Assembly: GCA_039715055.1 (NCBI GenBank)
Contig: JBDLID010000149.1
Coordinates: 1-6,920, forward strand
Direction: 5' to 3'
Length of the DNA stretch: 6,920 nucleotides
Source of the DNA: JBDLID01 sp039715055
GTDB taxonomy: Bacteria > Desulfobacterota > Desulfobulbia > Desulfobulbales > Desulfocapsaceae
Position numbers and translations under genes: made by a program. Positions 1 through 5,770 of this stretch are shown in pieces (positions within the stretch are counted from its first letter, which is position 1; each line of letters starts with the position of its first letter). Under the pieces are notes generated by a model that saw only the letters and a list, made by a program, of their open reading frames with translations, had not been told where the DNA came from and did not search any database.

Positions 1-1
1 C

Positions 2-220
2 ATGGGTTCCCTGCAGGGGGTGGCAAGTAAAAACACCTACCTGCTCACCGTGGATGACAGTTGCGTACAGTGTAAAAAGTGCCGGAAAGTCTGCCCCATC
101 GATACCTATCCCGGAGGCTACAGAGAGGAGTCCGACCCCGGCCAGGTGCCGTCCATAGAGTGTCTGCGCTGTTCAAACTGCGTGACCAATTGCCCGAAGA
201 AGGCATTGTCCTTCAAATAA
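2..220 (+). CDS. C-terminal part of a double [4Fe-4S] cluster protein (partial at left edge)
   Basis: The visible 72 residues carry two complete ferredoxin-type cluster motifs: C21-x2-C24-x2-C27-x3-C31-P and C54-x2-C57-x2-C60-x3-C64-P. Each would bind one [4Fe-4S] cluster, so this is an electron-transfer domain. The second motif lies eight residues before the C-terminus. This layout resembles the cytoplasmic tail of NapH/NosR-like polytopic iron-sulfur membrane proteins, whose membrane part would lie upstream and outside the window. The ATG at position 2 has no visible ribosome binding site and the first 17 residues do not look like a start region, so I read this as a fragment of a longer gene. 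A small stand-alone ferredoxin is the alternative. The stop lies 19 nt before the yegS start, so the two are probably co-transcribed. Cluster binding is near certain; the full protein is not identifiable here. Confidence 0.85.
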   Translation: MGSLQGVASKNTYLLTVDDSCVQCKKCRKVCPIDTYPGGYREESDPGQVPSIECLRCSNCVTNCPKKALSFK

Positions 221-228
221 AGTGCCAC

Positions 229-235
229 AGGAGAG
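229..235 (+). promoter_or_regulatory. Shine-Dalgarno that sets the yegS start
   Basis: AGGAGAG lies a few nucleotides upstream of the ATG at 240, at normal spacing (6 nt from AGGAG). It falls inside the reading frame that would follow the in-frame GTG at 222. This favours 240 over 222 as the true start. Confidence 0.8.
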
Positions 236-239
236 AAGT

Positions 240-1139
240 ATGAGAACAGCTGTTTTGATTATCAATGGGAAGAAGGCCGGACTTCCGGCAATACGGGAGG
301 CGGTGAAAACAGTCCGTGATGATGGGCACGACCTCCAGGTCAGGGTTACCTGGGAGTATGGCGATGGGCTGCGCTATGTCACAGAGGCCGCCGGCCTCGG
401 AGCCGACGTCGTTATTGCAGGAGGTGGAGACGGAACGGTAAACGAACTGGCCCACGGCCTGGCTCTGCTTGACGCTCAAAAACGGCCGGCCCTTGGCATT
501 CTGCCCCTGGGGACGGCCAATGATTTTGCCACCGGCTGCGGGATACCTACCGACCCCTTATCCGCCCTTCGTCTTGCCCTTACGGCTGAGGCGGCGGCGG
601 TGGATATCGTTCAGGTAAATGACAGGTATTTTATCAATGTCGCATCCGCAGGCTTCGGCGCCGCGGTGACCACCAAAACCCCCGTGGAGTTAAAGAACTT
701 TCTCGCCGGTGGAGCCTATACACTGATGGGAATTATAAAGGCATTCAACTTCAATCCTTATTCCGTACGCGTTGTCAGTGAGAAATATGAGTATGAGGGA
801 GAGGCAGTTGTCGGCGCCATCTGCAATGGTCGTCAGGCGGGAGGCGGACAGATCCTGGCCCCTGGCGCCTTTATCAACGATGGCTTGTTTGATGTCCTGA
901 TAGCCAGGTCCTTCCCGGCGAAGGCCCTGGAACAGGTCACCCAAGAGGTCAAAGAACCAACTCCTGATGGTGAATTCATCACTCGATTTCAAGCCTCTTG
1001 GCTGGAGTCCTATGCAGATAAAGCGATTCCCGTCAACCTGGATGGAGAACCCATCCACTCCAAAAAAATCCGCTATGAAATCATACCGGGGGAGATCAAA
1101 TTAACAGTGCCGGAAAATTGCCCTTGTATCAAAAGATAA
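240..1139 (+). CDS. yegS: YegS-type lipid kinase (diacylglycerol kinase catalytic domain)
   Basis: The protein has 299 residues, the same length as E. coli YegS as I remember it, and is recognisable along its whole length. Signature elements are the nucleotide-binding GGGDGT (61-66) followed by VNEL, the LPLGTANDFA loop (88-97), GRQAGGGQ (197-204), NDGLFD (213-218) and NLDGEP (266-271), all typical of the DAGK_cat fold shared with NAD and sphingosine kinases. YegS proteins phosphorylate lipids such as phosphatidylglycerol in vitro with ATP and a divalent metal. The physiological substrate is not settled, and the protein is cytoplasmic or membrane-associated. The ATG at 240 has a good Shine-Dalgarno; the upstream GTG at 222 would add six residues and remove that site from the leader. 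The gene is preceded by an iron-sulfur protein and followed within 69 nt by two exported proteins, suggesting one operon. No key motif is missing. Confidence 0.95.
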   Translation: MRTAVLIINGKKAGLPAIREAVKTVRDDGHDLQVRVTWEYGDGLRYVTEAAGLGADVVIAGGGDGTVNELAHGLALLDAQKRPALGILPLGTANDFATGCGIPTDPLSALRLALTAEAAAVDIVQVNDRYFINVASAGFGAAVTTKTPVELKNFLAGGAYTLMGIIKAFNFNPYSVRVVSEKYEYEGEAVVGAICNGRQAGGGQILAPGAFINDGLFDVLIARSFPAKALEQVTQEVKEPTPDGEFITRFQASWLESYADKAIPVNLDGEPIHSKKIRYEIIPGEIKLTVPENCPCIKR

Positions 1140-1208
1140 ATAAAGCGTATGATTGACCATGCCTTTTTCCGAGATACGTTCTTATTCCTAAAAACGAGTT
1201 TCACCGTG

Positions 1209-2483
1209 ATGAAAACAACCAATTTATCAAAAGCTTATATCCAGCGACCTCCAGTGATCATCAGTGCCTCTCTGTTTATCTTTCTCTTATTGATCACTTT
1301 TCCCCATGGTGCTGAAGCCACCTATGAAAAACCGATAAACCTGTCGGCAAAAGAGATCCTGGCTCCGGAACTGGTCAAAGGCAGCTATCACTCGGTGAGA
1401 GATGAGGTCAGAAATGATGGTCTCTTCAACCACTATCGCGTTGACTCCAGATTCGGCAGCTTTGAGGCGGGCTCCACCAAGGATCTGAAAATCCTTGTCC
1501 ATGAGCTGAGTGCCATCGCCGCCATGGAGAAGGTGGAGACTGACGACACCGCCCTGGCGGGGTTGAAACAGTCCGGTCAGAATACTGTAACCGGCATAAA
1601 GAACCTCTTCAATGATCCCGAAGCTACCATGGAGGGTGCGGCCTCCGGGGTGGGCAGTCTCTTCAACAGGGTCAAGAAAACCGTGGGCAAGAGAGAGGCC
1701 ACCGGGGCAGAGGACAGCCGTTTAGAACAGCTGGTGGGGATCTCGAAATCAAAGGGAAAGATTGCCACCAGCTACGGGGTCAATGTCTACTCCCGCAACC
1801 CGGCCCTGCAGGCGGAGCTTGACCGTCTGGGCCAGGCCGACTTCGTCGGCGGTCTCGGGGTCGGGGTGGCGACAAGCTTTGTCCCCGGGGTGGGCGGCCT
1901 GGTCTTGAGTGTCTCCGGAACCGCGAGGCTGCTCAATGAGGCGATCAACACCACCCCGGCCTCAGAACTCTGGCTGCAGAACAAAACAAAACTGCTGGCG
2001 ATGGGGGTTGATGAGTACATTGTCGAGCTCTTTCTCAACAACCCGTCCTTTTCCCCGGCGCTTGCCACCGTCATGGTCGCCGCTCTGGAGTCCATGAAGG
2101 GGGTGGAGGCGCGTGATCTTTTCATCACCGTAGGGCTGCAGGCCGCCAACCCCGCCATGGCCGCAACAATCACCAAGATAACGGTCATGACCGCAGCCTA
2201 TCACAAGGAGATCGCCCCGCTGAAGAGCATCTCGCCCATGGCCAGACTGACCCAGGGAATACGAAAGGACGGCACCCGGGTGGTTCTCCTCCCCACCGAT
2301 TACATTATCTGGAGCGAACTGGTTGCCGATGCGGCAACATCCATCCATGGCCAGGCCCAGGGAAATGGGCTTGAACTCTGGCTCCTTGGTTCCGTCAGTG
2401 ACAGGGCCAGAGGGGAACTTGGGAAACTGGGGTGGAAGATCCATACTGAAACGGGGCCGCGGCTCCTTCCCGCCGGAAAGTGA
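1209..2483 (+). CDS. Exported protein of unknown family with a glycine-rich hydrophobic segment
   Basis: I do not recognise the family. From the ATG at 1209 the protein has 424 residues and a clear signal peptide: Lys2 and Lys8, a hydrophobic core at about 16-31 and a likely cleavage after Ala37 (AEA, then TYEKP). An in-frame ATG at 1149, 9 nt after the yegS stop, would add 20 residues before the signal peptide; neither start has a clear Shine-Dalgarno, and I prefer 1209 because it gives a standard N-terminus. The mature part has a charged, Lys/Glu-rich stretch (about 148-184), then a glycine-rich hydrophobic segment (212-240, including GGLGVGVATSF and VPGVGG) that could enter or lie on a membrane. 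Ala-rich, probably helical sequence follows. The C-terminal 20-30 residues (around LELWLLGSVSDRA) look like a small alpha/beta element. The protein is probably periplasmic or envelope-bound. It ends 12 nt before the next exported protein, suggesting joint expression and perhaps joint function. Confidence 0.75.
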   Translation: MKTTNLSKAYIQRPPVIISASLFIFLLLITFPHGAEATYEKPINLSAKEILAPELVKGSYHSVRDEVRNDGLFNHYRVDSRFGSFEAGSTKDLKILVHELSAIAAMEKVETDDTALAGLKQSGQNTVTGIKNLFNDPEATMEGAASGVGSLFNRVKKTVGKREATGAEDSRLEQLVGISKSKGKIATSYGVNVYSRNPALQAELDRLGQADFVGGLGVGVATSFVPGVGGLVLSVSGTARLLNEAINTTPASELWLQNKTKLLAMGVDEYIVELFLNNPSFSPALATVMVAALESMKGVEARDLFITVGLQAANPAMAATITKITVMTAAYHKEIAPLKSISPMARLTQGIRKDGTRVVLLPTDYIIWSELVADAATSIHGQAQGNGLELWLLGSVSDRARGELGKLGWKIHTETGPRLLPAGK

Positions 2484-2495
2484 CATTGCCGGATT

Positions 2496-3281
2496 ATGAA
2501 AAGCACTGAAAAATCAATGGCCTGCTGGCCCACTTCTGCAGTTCTGCTGCCACTTGTCACCCTTATCCTGCCCTGTTCCGTGCTGGCAGAGGCTAAGCAA
2601 CAAAAGGAAGAAGTGATGCAGCACTCTGGACCGCAGCAGGAGTCAATCCATCACGACAAACTGCCCGACGACCCGACGAAAGTGGTGACCAAGTTAGGTA
2701 TCGGTTATACGGACCAGTTTTCCCTGCGCGGCTCATTTGGCCTGGATGAGATCCACAAGATCAATGGACGCATCAGTGAGGACGCCAGTGACTGGCGGAT
2801 CGGCGGTTCCTGGCTCTTCAAGCTGGGGATCGTAAATGTCAGCTTTGGCAAAACCGAGTACGACCATGGGGGGAGCCAGACCAACTACTCCATCGGCACC
2901 TTTGTCCCCCTGACGGTTTTCGGTTTTTCCCCCTTTGGCTGGCAGATCTTCCCCACCGCCGGCTACAGCCATAACGACGGCGATGTTGCCGTTGAAAATG
3001 TGGATCCGGAGATTGACTCCGACTGGGTCCTGATGCCGTCAACCAGCAACGGTGGCTACCTGGGAGGCTTTGCACTCAAGCCGTTGAGTGAACACTGGAA
3101 CCTCATGGCCTTTGGCGGCGGATCGCTGGGGTCCGACAACTATTCCGGCTACTGGCTTGGTGGCGGGGCAGGCTGTAAGATCAACGCCCACCACTCGTTC
3201 AATGTTTTCGCATTTACCAGTGACAACAGTTACGGAGATGAGCAGAAGGTTGGTGCATCCTATACGTATCAGTTTAAATGA
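2496..3281 (+). CDS. Probable outer-membrane beta-barrel protein, family unknown
   Basis: The 261-residue product begins with a signal peptide: Lys2 and Lys6, a hydrophobic core at about 13-26, and cleavage after Ala31 or Ala33. Cys27 follows Pro, so it does not form a proper lipobox. After a polar linker (about 34-62) the rest is a run of alternating polar and hydrophobic/aromatic residues broken by Gly, Asn and Asp turns, for example VVTKLGIGYTDQFSLRGSFG, WRIGGSWLFKLGIVNVSFG and YSGYWLGGGAG. The protein ends in YTYQFK, with aromatic residues near the C-terminus as in many BAM substrates. I estimate roughly 8-10 strands by eye. It has no cysteine-rich or enzymatic motif. It starts 12 nt after the preceding exported protein, so the two may work as a barrel and periplasmic partner. 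An in-frame ATG at 2517 is possible, but the start at 2496 supplies the positive n-region. No strong Shine-Dalgarno is present. Localisation is inferred; function is unknown. Confidence 0.75.
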   Translation: MKSTEKSMACWPTSAVLLPLVTLILPCSVLAEAKQQKEEVMQHSGPQQESIHHDKLPDDPTKVVTKLGIGYTDQFSLRGSFGLDEIHKINGRISEDASDWRIGGSWLFKLGIVNVSFGKTEYDHGGSQTNYSIGTFVPLTVFGFSPFGWQIFPTAGYSHNDGDVAVENVDPEIDSDWVLMPSTSNGGYLGGFALKPLSEHWNLMAFGGGSLGSDNYSGYWLGGGAGCKINAHHSFNVFAFTSDNSYGDEQKVGASYTYQFK

Positions 3282-3333
3282 CCATGCGTCGTACTTATAG
3301 CATCTAAAATTTTATATGAAAGTCTCTCCGATT

Positions 3334-3423
3334 AGCCGGAACGGAAGGGAGTCGGTGGTGTGTTGCCACAACAATTCACAGCTTGCGAGGACGTTTGGCA
3401 ATACACTGCCGACTCCCCTGGCT
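3334..3423 (+). repeat. Large imperfect inverted repeat (long RNA hairpin) between the two gene groups
   Basis: The arms 3347-3368 and 3396-3417 pair over 22 consecutive positions. Nineteen are Watson-Crick and three are G-U pairs in the + strand transcript (3356/3408, 3357/3407, 3362/3402). The stem continues inward with AAC 3370-3372 against GTT 3393-3395 after one bulged base. It continues outward, past an asymmetric bulge at 3340-3346, with AGCCGG 3334-3339 against CTGGCT 3418-3423 (one G-U pair). The apical loop is about 20 nt. No T-run follows directly, so it is not a standard intrinsic terminator. It could be a transcript-end stabilising structure, a structured RNA, or a solo copy of a dispersed palindromic element. 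It accounts for most of the 215-nt gap 3282-3496; the stretch 3282-3333 is AT-rich without a clear feature. Confidence 0.75.
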
Positions 3424-3437
3424 TACATTCTTCGATG

Positions 3438-3456
3438 TGGATGGAAATTCCGTCCA
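3438..3456 (+). promoter_or_regulatory. 19-nt palindrome in the moxR leader (operator or small hairpin)
   Basis: TGGATGGAAATTCCGTCCA is a palindrome around A3447, with one T/G pair (3442/3452) breaking perfect dyad symmetry. As DNA it resembles a dimeric regulator site about 40 nt upstream of the moxR start. As RNA it would be an eight-pair stem with a tiny loop, extendable by two G-U pairs. A five-T run sits at 3467-3471, too far away for a convincing terminator. No promoter hexamers convinced me. Confidence 0.35.
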
Positions 3457-3483
3457 TGAGGATTAGTTTTTAAATGAACTTGC

Positions 3484-3491
3484 AGAAGGAG
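3484..3491 (+). promoter_or_regulatory. Strong Shine-Dalgarno of moxR
   Basis: AGAAGGAG ends five nucleotides before the ATG at 3497. It is the strongest ribosome binding site in the window and fixes the moxR start. Its strength contrasts with the weak or absent sites of the genes that follow. Confidence 0.85.
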
Positions 3492-3496
3492 AAAAT

Positions 3497-4483
3497 ATGA
3501 GTGCTCGTGACGTCATCCTGGATTTGCAAAAGCGGATGGGCCGTAACATTATCGGCCAGAACGAGGTGGTGGAACGACTGCTGCTTGCCATGCTCTGCAA
3601 CGGCAATGTCCTGGTTGAGGGTCTACCCGGCCTTGCCAAGACACGGGCCATCAAGGGACTTGCCAAAAACATGGAAGCGGATTTCAGCCGCATCCAGTTC
3701 ACCCCGGATCTGCTGCCTTCGGATATCACCGGTTCTGAGATGTATCTGGGTGAGGATAGTACTGACAGATTCGAGTTCCAGCCTGGCCCCATCTTTGCCA
3801 ACATCGTCCTTGCCGATGAAGTGAACCGGGCGCCTGCCAAGGTGCAGGCCGCACTGCTTGAGGCCATGGAAGAGCGGCAGATCACGGTGGCCGGAACCAC
3901 CCACGCCCTGCCTCCCCTGTTTATGGTTATGGCCACTCAGAATCCGGTGGAGCAGGAGGGGACCTACCCCCTGCCCGAGGCCCAGATGGACAGGTTCCTC
4001 ATGCACGTCTTTATCACCTACACCGATGACCTCTCCGAGCGGGAAGTCATCAGGCTTGTCCGTGGTGAAGAGCGGAAAAAAATTCACGCTGAAGGCAAGG
4101 GGAAGGATGAGGCGCAGGAACCCATTGGTCAGCAGGCGGTTTTTGACGCCAGGGCTGAAATCACGGAAATAGCCATCCCCGAGCCCATGGAAGACTATAT
4201 TGTCGCCCTCGTTGCCGCCAGCCGCAGGCCAGCGGAACTGAGTGAGGACCTGGCAAAGTACATCCAGGTGGGGGTCAGCCCCCGTGGCTCCATCGCCCTC
4301 GACAAATGCTCCAGGGCCCATGCCTGGCTGCAGGGGAGAGACCATGTCACTCCCGATGATATTCGGGCAATTGTCGGCGACTGTCTGCGCCATCGTCTTG
4401 GCCTGAGTTTTGAGGCGCAGGCCGACGGCCTGACAACGGATGATGTCATCGCCAAGCTGGTTTCCCTGGTGCCCGTGATATAA
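3497..4483 (+). CDS. moxR: MoxR-family AAA+ ATPase
   Basis: The 328-residue protein is a typical full-length MoxR ATPase. Visible motifs are Walker A GLPGLAKT (42-49, Lys48 binding phosphate), Walker B IVLADEVNR (103-111, Asp107 and catalytic Glu108), sensor 1 in MATQNP (Asn149), PLPEAQMDRF with the arginine-finger region (Arg166), and sensor 2 in VSPRGSIAL (Arg263). The C-terminal part (about 225-328) is the helical AAA lid. MoxR proteins are cytoplasmic ATP-driven chaperones that assemble, activate or insert cofactors into partner proteins containing VWA domains. The genes downstream (DUF58, DUF4381, VWA) match the usual partners, so this is the Bat-type or MoxR-proper context. A strong Shine-Dalgarno and a 215-nt upstream gap with palindromes suggest this is the first gene of its operon. 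A Lys/Glu-rich insertion at about 191-210 lies between core and lid. No essential residue is missing. Confidence 0.95.
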   Translation: MSARDVILDLQKRMGRNIIGQNEVVERLLLAMLCNGNVLVEGLPGLAKTRAIKGLAKNMEADFSRIQFTPDLLPSDITGSEMYLGEDSTDRFEFQPGPIFANIVLADEVNRAPAKVQAALLEAMEERQITVAGTTHALPPLFMVMATQNPVEQEGTYPLPEAQMDRFLMHVFITYTDDLSEREVIRLVRGEERKKIHAEGKGKDEAQEPIGQQAVFDARAEITEIAIPEPMEDYIVALVAASRRPAELSEDLAKYIQVGVSPRGSIALDKCSRAHAWLQGRDHVTPDDIRAIVGDCLRHRLGLSFEAQADGLTTDDVIAKLVSLVPVI

Positions 4484-4487
4484 AGAC

Positions 4488-4528
4488 AGTTAAAAGTGCA
4501 AAGTATCGCGGCTTCGCCGCCTAATTGA
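4488..4528 (+). repeat. 41-nt hairpin repeat, copy 1
   Basis: The copy starts at AGTTA five nt after the moxR stop and ends at ATTGA. It matches 5715-5755 at 33 of 41 positions without gaps. The centre is GCGGC-TTC-GCCGC (4508-4520), a perfect five-pair stem with a three-base loop. AGTGCAAAGT (4495-4504) may pair imperfectly with ACTTTCAACT just beyond the copy, extending the palindrome. It is probably a short dispersed intergenic element. Confidence 0.7.
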
Positions 4529-4541
4529 ACTTTCAACTTTA

Positions 4542-4558
4542 TACCCCTCAAGGGGGTA
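4542..4558 (+). repeat. Small GC hairpin before the DUF58 gene
   Basis: TACCCC (4542-4547) pairs with GGGGTA (4553-4558) around the loop TCAAG. The following bases are not T-rich, so it is not an intrinsic terminator. It lies about 28 nt upstream of the DUF58 start and could slow RNA polymerase, protect RNA, or be part of the neighbouring palindromic element. Confidence 0.5.
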
Positions 4559-4586
4559 CTGAAAAGAGTAAACTTTAGACTGAATT

Positions 4587-5549
4587 ATGGACTGGAGCAA
4601 AGTCAAAAGAAAAACCGTCAAGACGGACAAACCGGAAGGGGTCTACACCAACCTCGAAGAGTTGATCCGTATCCGCTTCAAGGTGGGCGATTTTTCCCTG
4701 CAGCCCAGACAGCCGGTGACCTCTGTTCTTTCCGGCCGTTATGCCTCCAGGCTGCGTGGCCGGGGCCTGAATTTTGAAGAACTGCGCAGGTATCACCCGG
4801 GCGACGACACCCGTACCATGGACTGGAAGGTCACCGCCCGCACCCGTAGCCCCCATGTGCGGGTCTACACCGAGGAAAAGGACCGTGTAGTGCTGCTCAT
4901 TGTCGACCAGCGAAGCAACATGTTCTTCGGCACCAAAAACAGGCTGAAATCCGTTACCGCTGCAGAACTTGCAGCGCTGGCGGCATGGCGCGCCATAGAT
5001 TCCGGAGACCGAGTGGGAGCCATTGTCTTTAACGACACCGAACTGGTGGAGATCCGTCCCCAGCGAAGCCAGGAGGCTGTTATGTCCATACTGGGTGCGG
5101 TGGTTCACATGAACCATCAGCTGTCGGCAGACTCCACCCGGGAATCCAATGAAAAGATGATCAACCGTGCCCTGCAAAAGGCCAGGGCTCTTGCCGGCCA
5201 CGACGTCCTGGTCGTCTTGGTCAGCGACTACTTCGGGGTCGATGAAGAGTCAGAGCGTCTGGTCACCGAGATGGGGGCCCACAATGATGTCATCGCCTTT
5301 CTGGTCCATGACCCCATGCGGATGCAGCCTGTCCCCCACAAGCTTGCCCTCAGTGACGGCAGCCTGCAGATGGAGATCGATTTCAAGGACAACCGGACCC
5401 GGGAGAAACTGGTGACAGACTTCAGGGCAGAACAGGAAAAGATCACTTACTTTTTACGCAAACTTTCCGCCCCCCTACTGATGGTGAGCAACAGTGGTGA
5501 TGTGAGCGATCAGGTGCGAAAGCTCCTCGGTGTACCGGTAAGACAGTAA
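4587..5549 (+). CDS. DUF58 domain protein of the MoxR/Bat operon
   Basis: The 320-residue protein shows the DUF58 signature at 58-85: GRGLNFEELRRYHPGDD followed by TRTMDWKVTAR. A VWA-like alpha/beta domain follows, from VVLLIVDQRSNMFFG (101-115) through DRVGAIVF (141-148) to DVLVVLVSDY (206-215). The metal-binding DxSxS motif of true VWA domains is changed to D107-Q-R-S-N, and DQR..MFFG is, from memory, a common DUF58 variant. There is no signal peptide or membrane segment, so the protein is cytoplasmic, unlike DUF58 forms with two N-terminal helices. DUF58 proteins are linked to MoxR ATPases and VWA proteins; a molecular activity is not established. The gene follows moxR after 103 nt of repeat-like DNA. 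The ATG at 4587 has no Shine-Dalgarno, but MDWSK fits the family and no better start is seen. Confidence 0.93.
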   Translation: MDWSKVKRKTVKTDKPEGVYTNLEELIRIRFKVGDFSLQPRQPVTSVLSGRYASRLRGRGLNFEELRRYHPGDDTRTMDWKVTARTRSPHVRVYTEEKDRVVLLIVDQRSNMFFGTKNRLKSVTAAELAALAAWRAIDSGDRVGAIVFNDTELVEIRPQRSQEAVMSILGAVVHMNHQLSADSTRESNEKMINRALQKARALAGHDVLVVLVSDYFGVDEESERLVTEMGAHNDVIAFLVHDPMRMQPVPHKLALSDGSLQMEIDFKDNRTREKLVTDFRAEQEKITYFLRKLSAPLLMVSNSGDVSDQVRKLLGVPVRQ

Positions 5550-5555
5550 AAAGTT

Positions 5556-5683
5556 GATGGTGTCGTAAAAACTCTTCATCTCCTTCGTTGCTGCGAAATT
5601 TCTATCATTGCGACGTACCCTGAGTACGCCGCAATGATAGAAATTTCCCGCGCCTCGGATATGAAGCTTTTTACTTAACCATC
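5556..5683 (+). repeat. MITE-like 128-bp palindromic element inside the operon
   Basis: The two halves form one long inverted repeat. The central arms 5596-5618 and 5624-5646 match at 22 of 23 positions around a five-base loop CCTGA; the single mismatch is A5613/C5629. The outer arms match less well but share, in order, GATGGT, GTAAAAA, TTCAT and TCC with the reverse complement of the far end. GTAAAA at 5546-5551 and TTTTAC at 5689-5694 extend the symmetry slightly. It encodes no protein and has no clear target-site duplication. I associate ends like GATGGT..CGTAAAAA with dispersed palindromes in deltaproteobacterial genomes, but only from memory. It begins six nt after the DUF58 stop codon, between two genes of one operon. 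Confidence 0.8.
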
Positions 5684-5714
5684 TGGTATTTTACCTTTTT
5701 TAAGAACTTTTCAA

Positions 5715-5755
5715 AGTTACAAGTGCGAAGTATTGCGGTGTTGCCGCCACATTGA
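5715..5755 (+). repeat. 41-nt hairpin repeat, copy 2
   Basis: It is aligned without gaps to 4488-4528 with eight differences. The central 13 nt (5735-5747) read GCGGTGTTGCCGC and keep a five-pair stem, because the C-G closing pair of copy 1 has become a U-G pair. It ends 15 nt before the DUF4381 start. Just upstream, AACTTT (5705-5710) and AAAGTT (5713-5718) form another short palindrome overlapping its first bases. Confidence 0.7.
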
Positions 5756-5770
5756 CTGAATAAACCAACA

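Noticed and set aside
222..239. Alternative GTG start of yegS adding six residues
   Set aside because: The added codons overlap the Shine-Dalgarno that serves the ATG at 240, and the 299-residue form equals the family length.
2496..2598. Lipoprotein signal in the barrel protein
   Set aside because: Cys27 is preceded by Leu-Pro and does not fit a lipobox; a standard signal peptidase I site (VLA or AEA) lies just after it.
3334..3423. Integron attC site
   Set aside because: The long imperfect palindrome is superficially similar, but the RYYYAAC and GTTRRRY core sites expected at its ends are absent, and no integrase or cassette array is seen.
3334..3423. Intrinsic terminator
   Set aside because: The stem is long, but no T-run follows it; only a distant five-T run at 3467-3471 exists. 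Termination is possible but not supported by the usual signature.
3623..4393. Long open frame on the - strand opposite moxR (256 codons)
   Set aside because: The + strand MoxR protein is complete with all AAA+ motifs, and the antisense frame has no ribosome site or known domain.
4575..5201. Long open frame on the - strand opposite DUF58 (208 codons)
   Set aside because: The + strand encodes an intact DUF58 protein; the antisense sequence is low-information and lacks motifs.
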